Below are positions 8,536-17,526 of a stretch of DNA of 64,000 bases, one piece after another. The notes under the pieces were generated by a model. The model was given only the letters and a program-made list of their open reading frames with translations, searched no databases and was not told the DNA's origin. This DNA is from Roseomonas gilardii. Lineage in GTDB: Bacteria > Pseudomonadota > Alphaproteobacteria > Acetobacterales > Acetobacteraceae. The first letter of the stretch is position 1; each line of letters opens with the position of its first letter. Location: the NCBI RefSeq assembly GCF_001941945.1, contig NZ_CP015584.1, positions 620,001-684,000 on the forward strand, written 5' to 3'. The translations under genes and the position numbers were made by a program.

Positions 8536-9342
8536 TCAGCCGCGCGGCTCGATCCGGAACTCGCGGGTCATGTGATAGGCCGAGCCGGCGCCGAGCCAGC
8601 GATCGAAGATCGAAGCCGCCTCGCCCGACTGCTCCATTCCCGTCAGCGCCTCGTTGACGGCGGCGAGCAGCCGTGCCTCGCCGCGCCGCACGCCGATGCC
8701 CCAGGGCTCGCGCATCAGCGAAGGTTCGAGGATGGTCAGCGTCCCATCCGGCAACTGGGCGCGGAAGCGGACCAGCATGATCTCGGAAGCGGCGAAGGCG
8801 ACGACACGCCGCTGCTGCAGCGCCAGGAAGGCGGAGGGCGCGTCCTGGAACGTCACCGTCTGGGCGGTGGGCACGCTCTCGCGCACCGCCAGCTCCGAGG
8901 TGGAGCCTTTGATGGTGCTGACGCGCCGACCACCCACATCATTTGCGACCCGGATGCTGTCGCCGGCGCGGGCCAGCAGCTTCTGCTGGCCCACATAGTA
9001 GAAGTGGCTATAGTCGATCTGCTGCGCGCGTTCCGGCGTATAGCCGAGATTGGCCGCCACCACATCCACCCGGCCCTGCGAAAGCTCCGGGATGCGGGCC
9101 TCCACCGCCAGCAGCTTCAGCTCCAGCTTCACGCCCAGATGCTCGGCGATACGCCGGCAGAAATCGACATCGTAGCCAATGGTCTGCCGCGTCGCGGGAT
9201 CCTGGAAGCTGAAGGGCTCGGCTGTGCCCAATGTGGCGCAGACCAGTGTGCCGCGCTGGCGGATGTCATCCAACTGGTCGGCTCGGGCGGCGGAGACACC
9301 AAGGACAAGCAAGGCAGTCAAAGCCACGGTGGCGAAGCGCAT
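8536..9342 (-). CDS. Periplasmic amino acid-binding protein of the ABC transporter
   Basis: This 268-residue family-3 solute-binding protein starts with a Sec signal peptide (MRFATVALTALLVLGVSAAR, cleavage after ...ARA). The mature part opens DQLDDIRQRGTLVCATL and has GYDVDFCRRIAEHLGV, typical of binding proteins for polar amino acids. It captures the substrate in the periplasm and hands it to the downstream permeases. The company of an aminotransferase, an RraA-like aldolase and glutamate dehydrogenase suggests an unusual acidic amino acid, possibly a 4-substituted glutamate; that is inference. Confidence 0.92.
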   Translation of the reverse strand: MRFATVALTALLVLGVSAARADQLDDIRQRGTLVCATLGTAEPFSFQDPATRQTIGYDVDFCRRIAEHLGVKLELKLLAVEARIPELSQGRVDVVAANLGYTPERAQQIDYSHFYYVGQQKLLARAGDSIRVANDVGGRRVSTIKGSTSELAVRESVPTAQTVTFQDAPSAFLALQQRRVVAFAASEIMLVRFRAQLPDGTLTILEPSLMREPWGIGVRRGEARLLAAVNEALTGMEQSGEAASIFDRWLGAGSAYHMTREFRIEPRG

Positions 9343-9414
9343 GGATCGGTTCCTCGTGACGGGGTGGGGTATCGGGGGAGGCAGGCCCCGCAGGCAGCGG
9401 GGCCTGCCTCTCGT

Positions 9415-10623
9415 TCAGCGCAGGCTCTCGCAGGCGCGCCGGATGCGGTCGCAGCCTTCCTTGATCTCGTCCATCGAGGTGGCGAAGGAGATGCGGAGAT
9501 AGGGGCTGAGGCCATAGGAGCTGCCATCGACCACGGCGACCCCGGCCTCTCGCAGCAGAAAGAGCCCGATCTCGACATCGCTGCCCAGCACCGCGCCGTC
9601 CTGCGTGCGCCGGCCGATCAGGCCACCGACATTCGGATAGACGTAGAAGGCGCCGCTTGGCGTGCGGCAGGTGATGCCGGGGATCCCGTTCAGGAGCGCC
9701 ACGATGCGGTCGCGGCGCTCCTGGTAGAGAGCATTCGCCTCGCGCACCATACCCTGGTCGCCGGTCAGCGCGGCCACGGCCGCCGCCTGGCTCACCGCCG
9801 AGGGGCAGGAGGTGCTCTGCGAGATCAGGTTGACGATGGTCCGCACCAGCGCCGCCGGCCCGGTAGCGTAGCCGATGCGCCAGCCGGTCATGGCATAGGC
9901 TTTGGAGACGCCATTGATCGTCAGGGTCCGGCCGGCCAGTGCCGGTGCCACGGCGGCGAAGGAATCCATGGTGGCGCCGTCGTAGATGAAGTGCTCGTAG
10001 ATCTCGTCCGTCATCACCAGCACCTGCGGATGACCGGCGAGCACCTCAGCGAGCGCCGCCATCTCCGCACGGGAATAGACGGCGCCGCTCGGGTTGTTGG
10101 GCGAATTCAGCACCAGCCACTTCGTTCGCGGCGTGATGGCGCCACGAAGCTGCTCCGGCGTCAGCTTGAAGTCATTCGCTTCAGCGCAATCCACGAAGAC
10201 CGGCACGCCCCCGTTCATCACGGCCATGTCCGGATAGGAGACCCAGTACGGCGCCGGCACCACCACCTCGTCGCCATCGTCCAGCGTCGCGGCGAAGGCG
10301 GTCGCGATCAGCTGCTTCGCGCCGCTGCCGACGACGATGCGGTCCGCCGGCACGTCCAGCCCGTTCTCGCGGCCGAACTTGGCGGCGATGGCGTCGCGCA
10401 GCGCCTGGGTGCCGGCCGGGGCCGTGTAGCGCGTCTCGCCCTTGCGCGCCGCGGCGAAGGCGGCCTCAGTGATGTGGGCGGGGGTGTTGAAATCCGGCTC
10501 GCCCAGTGTGAAGTCAACGATGCTGCGACCTTCGGCACGCAGCTTGAGGACCAGGGCACGCGCGGCCATACTGGGCGAGGGCTTGATGGCCGCCGGACGG
10601 CGGGCGATGGTGATGTCGGTCAT
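9415..10623 (-). CDS. PLP-dependent aminotransferase, class I/II (aspartate aminotransferase-like)
   Basis: This 402-residue fold-type I aminotransferase has SPNNPSG (about 174-180), DEIYEHFIYDG with the PLP-contacting Asp206 and Tyr209, and the Schiff-base Lys241 in NGVSKAYAMTGWRIG. The start at 10623 gives the usual MTDITIARR... entry; upstream in-frame codons run into the RraA-like gene and were discarded. It lies 17 bp after that gene and 72 bp before the binding protein in the same operon. Probable role: it removes the amino group of the imported amino acid onto 2-oxoglutarate, giving an oxo acid for the aldolase. The exact substrate is unknown. Confidence 0.92.
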   Translation of the reverse strand: MTDITIARRPAAIKPSPSMAARALVLKLRAEGRSIVDFTLGEPDFNTPAHITEAAFAAARKGETRYTAPAGTQALRDAIAAKFGRENGLDVPADRIVVGSGAKQLIATAFAATLDDGDEVVVPAPYWVSYPDMAVMNGGVPVFVDCAEANDFKLTPEQLRGAITPRTKWLVLNSPNNPSGAVYSRAEMAALAEVLAGHPQVLVMTDEIYEHFIYDGATMDSFAAVAPALAGRTLTINGVSKAYAMTGWRIGYATGPAALVRTIVNLISQSTSCPSAVSQAAAVAALTGDQGMVREANALYQERRDRIVALLNGIPGITCRTPSGAFYVYPNVGGLIGRRTQDGAVLGSDVEIGLFLLREAGVAVVDGSSYGLSPYLRISFATSMDEIKEGCDRIRRACESLR

Positions 10624-10640
10624 GGTGTCTGGTGCCTTCC

Positions 10641-11312
10641 TCAGACCTGGATGCCCATCTGGCCGAGCAGGCCGTGCAGCCAGCTCTGGCGCTCGGCGCC
10701 ACCTTCGATCTCGGCCATGATGGCCTGCTCGGCGCGCAGCTTCGCCTGTGCTGCAGCAATCGTATCGGCGAGGCGGTCTGGCGCGATGAAGACGAGCCCG
10801 TCCTCGTCGCCCACGACGATGTCGCCGGGACGAACCACCTGACCGCCGATGCTGACCGGCAGGTTCAGGAAGGCGGGGCCGGACTTGTACGGGCCGCGAT
10901 GGACGACGCCGCGCGCGTAGCAAGGGAAATCGCCGTTGGCGAAGCTGGCGACGTCACGGATGGCGCCATCGACCACGAAGCCGGCGCAGCCGCGCGAGAC
11001 GGCGTAGGCGCGCATCAGGTCGCCGCAGATGGCGTTGTTGAGATCGCCCCCCGCATCGACGACGATCACATGGCCCTGCTGCATCAGCGCCAGGGCCTGA
11101 TACATGCCGAGGTTGTCGCCCGGACGCGAGCGGACGGTCAGTGCCGTGCCCACCAGCATCCCCTGGCGATGATACTTGTTGAGGCCGGTCGCGCCGACGA
11201 GGCGATCCATGTTGTCGCTGAGCAACGGTGTGGCGAGAGCACGGAGAGCAGCGTCCTCCGCCGGCGTCAGGGTAGGCGGCAGGATCGGCTGGAAAGTGGT
11301 CGTGGCTGGCAT
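10641..11312 (-). CDS. RraA-family protein, probable 4-hydroxy-4-methyl/4-carboxy-4-hydroxy-2-oxo acid aldolase
   Basis: This 223-residue RraA-fold protein has the conserved GDLMRAYAVSRGCAG loop and FVVDGAIRD, with the Arg119-Asp120 pair that serves substrate and metal binding in class II HMG/CHA aldolases. Such enzymes cleave 4-hydroxy-4-methyl-2-oxoglutarate to two pyruvates and also decarboxylate oxaloacetate. Some family members only modulate RNase E, but a first-gene position in a catabolic operon favours an enzyme. It sits 17 bp upstream of an aminotransferase and diverges from a LysR gene. The pairing suggests transamination followed by aldol cleavage. No direct evidence fixes the substrate. 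Confidence 0.85.
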   Translation of the reverse strand: MPATTTFQPILPPTLTPAEDAALRALATPLLSDNMDRLVGATGLNKYHRQGMLVGTALTVRSRPGDNLGMYQALALMQQGHVIVVDAGGDLNNAICGDLMRAYAVSRGCAGFVVDGAIRDVASFANGDFPCYARGVVHRGPYKSGPAFLNLPVSIGGQVVRPGDIVVGDEDGLVFIAPDRLADTIAAAQAKLRAEQAIMAEIEGGAERQSWLHGLLGQMGIQV

Positions 11313-11384
11313 GGCGGTACCTCCGATGTCCGGGAGATGCCACAGCGGGAATTCAGAAAAAAAGGATTTGATCTACTGTTAGGT

Positions 11385-11401
11385 CATTCCTTTAGGGAAT
11401 G
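11385..11401. promoter_or_regulatory. Putative LysR operator in the divergent promoter
   Basis: The inverted repeat CATTCC-N5-GGAATG lies between the divergent RraA-like and LysR genes, about 43 bp upstream of the LysR start. Size and symmetry fit LysR-type recognition sites. Binding is inferred from position only. Confidence 0.5.
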
Positions 11402-11443
11402 GTATGGACCAGCGGTCGTCTCATGCAGGGGAGTGCCCAGGAC

Positions 11444-12346
11444 ATGCCCACCATCAAGCAACTGGAAGCGTTGCGCTGGATCGTGGCGCTGGGCAGCTTC
11501 GAGAAGGCAGCGGAGCGCCTGCACACCACGCAGTCCGCCATCTCGAAGCGGATCCAGGAGCTGGAAGCCGAGCTTCGCACGCCGGTTTTCGACCGGGCGC
11601 AGCGTAGCTCGCGCCTGACGGCGAAGGGCGAGGCCATCATGACGCTGGCCGAGGAGCTGCTATCGGTGCGCGACCGCATCCTCGCCGTTGGCACCAGCCG
11701 TGCCATCGCGATGCGGCAGTTGCGTTTCGGAGTGACCGAATTGACGGCCATGACCTGGCTTCCTGCCTTCGTCAGCGAGCTGCGCGCCTCCTATCCCAAC
11801 ATCGCACTGGAGCCGGAGGTGGAGATGAGCGCCGACCTCGTGGAATCCCTTCGGAAGGGCAGCCTCGACTTCATTATCGTCCCGGACACCTTCTGGACGC
11901 CTGGCCTGCGGCGCGTGCCGCTGATCAATGTGCAGAATGCCTGGATGTGTAGCCCAGAGCTGTTTCACGACCGTCGCATGCTACCGCTGCGCGAGCTGGC
12001 CCGCTTCAATATCCTGACGCAAGGGCGACGCTCCGGTTCGGGCTTGGTCTTCGGCAAATGGCTCGAGGAGAACGGTGTCGAGTTCCCGCGTCTGCTGACC
12101 AGCAACAGTCTCATGGCCATGGTGGGCCTGACCCTGGCGGCGGTAGGGGTCAGCTACCTGCCGCAGAGTTGCTTCGGTGGCTTGGTGGAACAGGGTAGGC
12201 TGTGGGTCATCTCGACTGACCCGCCGCTCCCCGCAGTCACCTACGCGTTAATGTTTCGCGGAACGGAATCCAGCAACGTCGTCGATTCCCTGGCGAACAT
12301 CGCAAGGTCGACCTGCAATTTCTCGGACCCCATCCGCTGGGCTTGA
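11444..12346 (+). CDS. LysR-type transcriptional regulator
   Basis: This 300-residue protein has an N-terminal winged helix (MPTIKQLEALRWIVALGSFE, then KAAERLHTTQSAISKRIQELE). A type-2 periplasmic-binding-like effector domain follows (about residues 90-295). The ATG at 11444 matches the usual LysR start and has an AGGGGAG-like RBS; the in-frame ATG at 11399 would add a non-homologous leader. It diverges from the RraA/aminotransferase/ABC operon and probably controls it. It also stands 158 bp upstream of the co-oriented MFS/Pxp operon, so control of that operon is possible too. Confidence 0.92.
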   Translation: MPTIKQLEALRWIVALGSFEKAAERLHTTQSAISKRIQELEAELRTPVFDRAQRSSRLTAKGEAIMTLAEELLSVRDRILAVGTSRAIAMRQLRFGVTELTAMTWLPAFVSELRASYPNIALEPEVEMSADLVESLRKGSLDFIIVPDTFWTPGLRRVPLINVQNAWMCSPELFHDRRMLPLRELARFNILTQGRRSGSGLVFGKWLEENGVEFPRLLTSNSLMAMVGLTLAAVGVSYLPQSCFGGLVEQGRLWVISTDPPLPAVTYALMFRGTESSNVVDSLANIARSTCNFSDPIRWA

Positions 12347-12504
12347 GCACCGCCCAGGCGACAGGAGTGTCACGCCGGCACGGCCTGGACCCACTGCCTT
12401 CGGTAAATTATATTCCTAAAAGCGATAATTCAACATGATGATAAATCTCTTTTAATACTGAATGCTCTGTCTTCTGATACGCGCTGATGACGCGAGGAAT
12501 TGTG

Positions 12505-13869
12505 ATGAGGGCCACGCATACCGCTTCGGTTTCGGAACGCCTGGACCGGCTTCCGATCCTGCCGTTCCACAAGAGGATCCTGCTGCTGGTGGGCGCCGGC
12601 CTGTTCTTCGACGCCTTCGACATCTACCTCGCCAATTCGGTCCTGGGCTCGATTGTCCAGAGCGGCTGGTCGACCGTCGAGAAGAATGCCGCCTTCCTGT
12701 CCGCCACGGCCTTCGGCATGCTGATTGGTTCGTTGATGGCGGGCATGCTCGGCGACCGCTACGGCCGGAAGTTCACCTACCAGTTCAACCTCCTCGTCTT
12801 CGGCCTTTCCTCGCTGCTCTGTGCGGTGATGCCGAACATGGAGCTGCTGATCGGTGCGCGCTTCCTCACCGGGATCGGTCTGGGCGCCGAGCTGGTGATT
12901 GGTTACGGCCTGCTCAGCGAGTTCGTCCCGCCGGCCTGGCGTGGCCGCTGGGCGGCGCTGCTCTCCTGCATTGCGCAGTTCGGTCTCTTCGCCGCCACTC
13001 TGATGAGTTGGATCGTGATCCCCACCCTGGGTTGGCGTGCCATGTTCGTCATCGCCGGGATTGGTGGCCTGATCGTTTTCATCGCCCGCAAGAACATTCC
13101 GGAATCGCCGCGCTGGCTGGAAAGGAATGGCCGACAGGCCGAGGCCGACGCGATTGTGGCCCGGATCGAGGCCGAGGCACCGGCCGCCGCCGCCGCCATG
13201 CCGGCGCCACAGCCGGCCGTCAGCCCCGGTGCGGCCGGGATCGGCCCGCTCGATCCGCGCTTCCGCCGGCCGCTCGTGATCGGCGCGATCACGCAGATCG
13301 TGCAGAGCGCCGCGATCTATGGCTTCATCGCCCTGCTGCCCACCTTCCTCGCTCGCCAGGGCATCCCGATCAACCAGTCGCTGGGCCAGTCGGTGCTGAT
13401 GACCCTGGGCGGTCCGGCCGGTGCCATCCTCGCCTACTTCCTCAGCGACCGCATCGGGCGCAAGCCGGCGATCGTCGGTGGCTCGCTGCTCGCCGCCATC
13501 ATCGGTCCGTGCTTCGCCCTGGTGGAATCCCAGGTCGTGGCGACCGCGCTCGGCTTCGTCATGTTCAGCCTCGTCTACTTCCTGGTCTCGGTGATCCAGG
13601 CCGGCTACCTTCCGGAGCTGTTCCCGACCCAGGTCCGCATGCGGCTGACGAGCTGGGCCGTGACCGCGGGGCGTCTCGCCTCGATCGGCATCCCCTTCGC
13701 CTCCGTGTTCCTGGTGCAGGCCGGCGGCATGCTGGCGGTGGTGAGCGGCGTGGCCGTGCTGCTGGTCATCCAGGCCGTGACGATCGGCCTGCTCGCGGTG
13801 GAGACCGGCAGCAGGAGCCTGGAGGCGATCGAGGCGGAAGAGGTAGGCGGAAGCGTGGCCAGCCGCTGA
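12505..13869 (+). CDS. MFS transporter (metabolite:H+ symporter family)
   Basis: This 454-residue protein has about 12 hydrophobic segments. It carries the MFS loop signature GDRYGRKF between helices 2 and 3 and a second SDRIGRKPA in the C-terminal half, with an RFLTGIGLGAE-type helix 4 motif. I chose ATG 12505 because GAGGAA (12494-12499) is well spaced before it; ATG 12487 is possible. It is the first gene of a unit containing biotin carboxylase and 5-oxoprolinase subunits, so it may import the substrate of those enzymes. The specificity is unknown. The AT-rich stretch upstream (about 12390-12480) is the likely promoter. Confidence 0.9.
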   Translation: MRATHTASVSERLDRLPILPFHKRILLLVGAGLFFDAFDIYLANSVLGSIVQSGWSTVEKNAAFLSATAFGMLIGSLMAGMLGDRYGRKFTYQFNLLVFGLSSLLCAVMPNMELLIGARFLTGIGLGAELVIGYGLLSEFVPPAWRGRWAALLSCIAQFGLFAATLMSWIVIPTLGWRAMFVIAGIGGLIVFIARKNIPESPRWLERNGRQAEADAIVARIEAEAPAAAAAMPAPQPAVSPGAAGIGPLDPRFRRPLVIGAITQIVQSAAIYGFIALLPTFLARQGIPINQSLGQSVLMTLGGPAGAILAYFLSDRIGRKPAIVGGSLLAAIIGPCFALVESQVVATALGFVMFSLVYFLVSVIQAGYLPELFPTQVRMRLTSWAVTAGRLASIGIPFASVFLVQAGGMLAVVSGVAVLLVIQAVTIGLLAVETGSRSLEAIEAEEVGGSVASR

Positions 13870-13985
13870 GCGGGCCGCCAGAGCCCCCCAAAGGGAGGGA
13901 TGGCCGGGCGGGCTGGCCCCGCCGGGCAATCCCGTTCCGCCATCCCCGGGGCAGTGCCCCGCCAAGACATCCGAGCGAGAGTGCG

Positions 13986-14438
13986 ATGGACATCGATGAG
14001 ATCAAGACGCTGATCCGCCTCGTGAGCGAGGCGCCCATCGCCGAGCTGGAATACCGAGAGGGCGAGACCAGCGTCAGGATCGTCAGGCACGGTGTGGCAT
14101 CGGCCGGGGAGGCCCCGCCTCCGGCGGCCGGAGCAGCGGCCGATCCCGCCCCCGTCGTCGCCGGCGGCGCATCACCGGGCGGGGTGGATGGCGCGGAGAC
14201 CGCGCCGCATCGCTGCGCGGCGCCGCTGCCCGGACTCTTCTACCGACGCGCCGGCCCCACGGAGCCGCCCTTCGCGGAAGTGGGAGCGGCCGTGGCGGCC
14301 GGCCAAACCCTCGGTCTCATCGAGGCAATGAAGATGCTGACACCGGTCAAGGCGCCGGCGGACGGCGTGGTCCTGCGGATCCTCGCCGAGAATGGCGCGA
14401 TGGTGGACGAGGGCGCGCCGCTCTTCGAGATCGGCTGA
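13986..14438 (+). CDS. Biotin carboxyl carrier protein (AccB-like)
   Basis: This 150-residue protein starts [13 protein letters not shown], as AccB proteins do, then has an Ala/Pro-rich linker (about 38-78). A C-terminal biotinyl domain with EAMKM (biotin-accepting Lys116) follows, and APADG after it. It carries the carboxyl group from biotin carboxylase. It sits 116 bp after the MFS gene and 10 bp before a biotin carboxylase gene. Location among Pxp genes suggests a dedicated carrier distinct from the housekeeping fatty-acid AccB. That distinction is inferred from context only. Confidence 0.9.
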   Translation: MDIDEIKTLIRLVSEAPIAELEYREGETSVRIVRHGVASAGEAPPPAAGAAADPAPVVAGGASPGGVDGAETAPHRCAAPLPGLFYRRAGPTEPPFAEVGAAVAAGQTLGLIEAMKMLTPVKAPADGVVLRILAENGAMVDEGAPLFEIG

Positions 14439-14448
14439 GGGCGCATCC

Positions 14449-15840
14449 ATGAGTAATGGCGGAGCAGTGGGCGGCGGGACGGATGGCATGCTGAAACGGG
14501 TACTGATCGCGAACCGTGGCGAGATCGCGCTGCGCATCCAGCGGGCCTGCCGCCTGCTCGGCATCGAATCCGTCCAGGTCTTCTCCGAGGCCGACCGCGA
14601 AGCCCCCTATGTCGCGACCGCCAACCGGGCGCTCTGCATCGGGCCGGCGGCGGCCGCGCACAGCTATCTCAGCATCGACCGGCTGCTGCTGGCCGCGGAA
14701 CTGACCGGCGCCGACGCTGTGCATCCGGGCTACGGGTTCCTTTCCGAGAATGCCGGCTTCGCCCGTGCCCTGGAGGAAGCAGGCCTGGTCTTCGTCGGCC
14801 CGCCCGCCGCGGCCATCGAGACGATGGGCGACAAGATCGCCGCCAAGCGGGCGATGCGCGCCGCCGGGGTGCCGTGCGTGCCGGGCGTGGACGGCGCCCT
14901 GCCGGCCGACGACGCGGCCTGCCGCCGCATCGCCGCGGAAATCGGCTATCCCGTCATCATCAAGGCGGCCGGCGGCGGTGGCGGCCGCGGCATGCGGATC
15001 GTCGAGGCGCCCGATCGGCTGGTCGAGGCCGTCGCCACGACACGGGAGGAGGCCGCCCGGGCCTTCGGCAACCCCGACGTCTACATGGAGAAGTTCCTCC
15101 AAGCCCCCCGCCATGTGGAGATCCAGGTGCTGGCGGACGCGCATGGCAACGCGGTCTGGCTCGGCGAGCGCGACTGCTCGCTGCAACGGCGGCACCAGAA
15201 GGTCGTGGAGGAAGCGCCGGCGCCGGGCATCCCCCGCGCGCTGATCGAGGAGGTGGGCGCGCGCTGCGCTGCCGCCTGCCTCGACATCGGCTATCGCGGC
15301 GCCGGCACCTTCGAGTTCCTCTACGAGGGCGGCGCCTTCTACTTCATCGAGATGAACACGCGTGTCCAGGTCGAGCATCCCGTCACCGAGATGGTGACGG
15401 GGATCGACATCGTCGCCTGGCAGCTCCGTATCGCCTCGGGTCTGCCGCTCGGCTTCACCCAGGCCGAGATCCGGCGCAGCGGCCATGCCATCGAGTGCCG
15501 GATCAACGCCGAGGACCCCTTCACCTTCCGCCCCTGCCCGGGGCGGATCCTCCGCTGGCGGGCACCCGGCGGCCCCGGCATCCGCGTCGAGACGCATGTC
15601 GAGAGCGGCTACTCGGTGCAGCCCTACTATGACTCGATGATCGCCAAGGTGATCGCCCACGGCGCCGATCGGGAAGAAGCCATGGCGCGCCTTCGCGCCG
15701 CCCTGGCCGAGACGCGGGTCGAAGGCATCGCCACCAATATCGCGCTCCACGAGGCGATCCTGGCGGAACCCGGCTTCCGCCAGGGTGGCGTCGGCATCCA
15801 TCACCTGGAGCACTGGCTGAAGGAGCGCGACCATGGCTGA
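14449..15840 (+). CDS. Biotin carboxylase (AccC-like)
   Basis: This 463-residue ATP-grasp enzyme carboxylates biotin on the carrier protein using ATP and bicarbonate. It opens [16 protein letters not shown] and has [10 protein letters not shown], the glycine-rich ATP loop [11 protein letters not shown] (about residue 172) and the catalytic [14 protein letters not shown] (about 300-313). Family length is about 450. ATG 14449 has a GAGGG site upstream; ATG 14488 would begin closer to the conserved region. It overlaps the following pxpB start. No carboxyltransferase AccA/AccD is encoded here, so the carboxyl acceptor may be served by the PxpBC-like proteins. Confidence 0.93.
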   Translation: MSNGGAVGGGTDGMLKRVLIANRGEIALRIQRACRLLGIESVQVFSEADREAPYVATANRALCIGPAAAAHSYLSIDRLLLAAELTGADAVHPGYGFLSENAGFARALEEAGLVFVGPPAAAIETMGDKIAAKRAMRAAGVPCVPGVDGALPADDAACRRIAAEIGYPVIIKAAGGGGGRGMRIVEAPDRLVEAVATTREEAARAFGNPDVYMEKFLQAPRHVEIQVLADAHGNAVWLGERDCSLQRRHQKVVEEAPAPGIPRALIEEVGARCAAACLDIGYRGAGTFEFLYEGGAFYFIEMNTRVQVEHPVTEMVTGIDIVAWQLRIASGLPLGFTQAEIRRSGHAIECRINAEDPFTFRPCPGRILRWRAPGGPGIRVETHVESGYSVQPYYDSMIAKVIAHGADREEAMARLRAALAETRVEGIATNIALHEAILAEPGFRQGGVGIHHLEHWLKERDHG

Positions 15841-16498
15841 GGCTCTTCCCCCGCTTCACACCAGTTGGCTGGGCGAAGGCGCCGTGCTCTGCCAGTCCGA
15901 CCCCGCACCGCTGGATACGGCCTTGCAGGAGCGGTTCTGGACCCTGGCGCGGGAGGTCGTCCGCCTCCCCTTCGTGCGCGAGGCGGTTCCGGGAATGAAC
16001 AACCTCCTGCTGGTGATCGACCCCTGTAGCGATGGCGAGGCGGCTGTGGCGGCGATCCGGCACTGCTGGGCCAGCGCCGGCCGCAGTGCCGTGACGGGCA
16101 AGGAGGTGACGATCCCCGTACGCTACGGCGGCACGTCCGGATACGACCTGGCGCATGTCGCCGCCGTGACGGGGCTCTCGCCCGAGGAGGTGGCGCGACG
16201 GCATAGCGCCGGCCGCTATGTCGTCTATGCCCTCGGCAGCCAGCCGGGCTTCGGCTACCTCGCCGGCCTCGATCCCGCCCTCGTCGTGCCGCGCCGCGAT
16301 GTGCCGCGTGTGCGGGTGGAAAGCGGGTCCGTGGTCATCGGCGGCGCGCAGACGGGCGTCATCTCCCGCACCTCGCCCTCCGGCTGGCATGTGATCGGAA
16401 CGACCGACCTGCCCTTCTTCGATCCCGGGGGCGACCCGCCGGCCCTGCTCGCACCGGGCGACATGATCCGCTTCACGATCGAGAGCCTCGCGCCATGA
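15833..16498 (+). CDS. pxpB: 5-oxoprolinase subunit PxpB (KipI family)
   Basis: This 221-residue protein of the KipI/allophanate-hydrolase-subunit-1 family has the conserved [27 protein letters not shown] and the C-terminal GGAQTGV. In the PxpABC complex it forms, with PxpC, the ATP-using part that opens the lactam ring of 5-oxoproline. Its start lies inside the end of the biotin carboxylase gene and its stop overlaps the pxpC start, so all three are coupled. Family identity is clear. The actual substrate in this carboxylase-linked version is open. Confidence 0.92.
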   Translation: MAEALPPLHTSWLGEGAVLCQSDPAPLDTALQERFWTLAREVVRLPFVREAVPGMNNLLLVIDPCSDGEAAVAAIRHCWASAGRSAVTGKEVTIPVRYGGTSGYDLAHVAAVTGLSPEEVARRHSAGRYVVYALGSQPGFGYLAGLDPALVVPRRDVPRVRVESGSVVIGGAQTGVISRTSPSGWHVIGTTDLPFFDPGGDPPALLAPGDMIRFTIESLAP

Positions 16499-17490
16499 CC
16501 GCAGGAACCACCGCGGCAGCCGCGATCGAGATCTTCTCGCCCGGCCCGCTGGCCTCGGTGCAGGATCTCGGCCGCCAGGGCTTCCTGTCCCTGGGCGTCG
16601 GGCGCTCCGGCGCGATGGATCCCCTGGCGCTGGCCATCGCCAACCGGTTGACCGGGAACGAGGCCGGGACCGCCGGCATCGAGTTCACCCTCGGCGGCTT
16701 CGAACTGCGTTTCGGCGTGGATACGGTCTTCGCCCTCGCTGGCGCCGATTGCGCGGCGACGCTCGACGGCTGGGCCGTGCCGCCGATGTGGTGCATGACC
16801 GCGCGGGCGGGACAGGTCCTGCGGGGTGGCGCCCCGCGCATCGGCATGCGCAGCTACCTGGCAGTCTCCGGCGGCTTCGACCTCGCGCCGGTTCTCGGCT
16901 CCGCGAGCACGGATCTCAAGGGCGGCTTCGGCGGCTGGGAAGGCCGCGCCCTCCAACCGGGCGACCGGGTGCCGCTGCGGGCCCGGGGGCAGGCCGCGCC
17001 AGCCTGCGACTGGGGCCTGGCAACGGAGAGCCTGGAGGAACTGTGCGGGCCGGCGGATGCGCCGATCCGCCTCGTCGCGGCGGCGGAGCATGATCTCTTC
17101 GACGAGGCGGCGCGGCAGGCCCTGGTCGAGGCCGAATGGACGGTCCAGCCGGACAGCAACCGCGTCGGCTACCGGCTGGCCGGGCCGGGCCTGACACCCA
17201 CGCGCCGGATCGAGATGCTGTCGCACGGCATCCTGCCCGGCACCATCCAGGTGCCGCCCTCCGGCCAGCCGGTCATCCAGCTCAGCGACGCCAATACCTG
17301 CGGCGGCTATCCGAAGATCGCCGCCGTGATCGGCGCGGATCTCTGGCGTCTCGGCCAGGCCCGGCTGGGCGGCACGCTGCGCTTCACGGTGGTGGAGCGG
17401 GAGGCGGCCGTCACGGCCCTGCGCCGGCAGGTGCTGGCCGCTGAGCGGCTTTTCGCCCGGCTCGACCGGGTCAGGCGGAGCATGGCGTGA
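16495..17490 (+). CDS. pxpC: 5-oxoprolinase subunit PxpC (KipA, biotin-dependent carboxyltransferase family)
   Basis: This 331-residue protein of the KipA/allophanate-hydrolase-subunit-2 family has SVQDLGRQGFLSLGVGRSGA near the N-terminus, GGFELRF, and a C-terminal QLSDANTCGGYPKIA. The fold is shared with the carboxyltransferase part of urea carboxylase, which makes its pairing with biotin carboxylase and carrier protein in this operon notable. It overlaps pxpB by 4 bp. A 36-bp gap precedes the BCCP-like gene. Confidence 0.92.
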   Translation: MTAGTTAAAAIEIFSPGPLASVQDLGRQGFLSLGVGRSGAMDPLALAIANRLTGNEAGTAGIEFTLGGFELRFGVDTVFALAGADCAATLDGWAVPPMWCMTARAGQVLRGGAPRIGMRSYLAVSGGFDLAPVLGSASTDLKGGFGGWEGRALQPGDRVPLRARGQAAPACDWGLATESLEELCGPADAPIRLVAAAEHDLFDEAARQALVEAEWTVQPDSNRVGYRLAGPGLTPTRRIEMLSHGILPGTIQVPPSGQPVIQLSDANTCGGYPKIAAVIGADLWRLGQARLGGTLRFTVVEREAAVTALRRQVLAAERLFARLDRVRRSMA

Positions 17491-17526
17491 CGCCGCCGCA
17501 CGGAACGGAACAGGAGGAGGCGTTGC

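Noticed and set aside
8572-10842. A 756-codon plus-strand frame opposite the aminotransferase and binding protein
   Set aside because: Spans two real genes and their gap without motifs, so it is a shadow frame.
13947-13961. Small hairpin CGGGGC-AGT-GCCCCG before the AccB-like gene
   Set aside because: Short GC-rich symmetry is common in this genome. There is no evidence of a riboswitch or terminator role.
12430-13965. A 511-codon minus-strand frame opposite the MFS gene
   Set aside because: Low-complexity Arg/Gly/His/Asp composition; the MFS signatures are on the plus strand.
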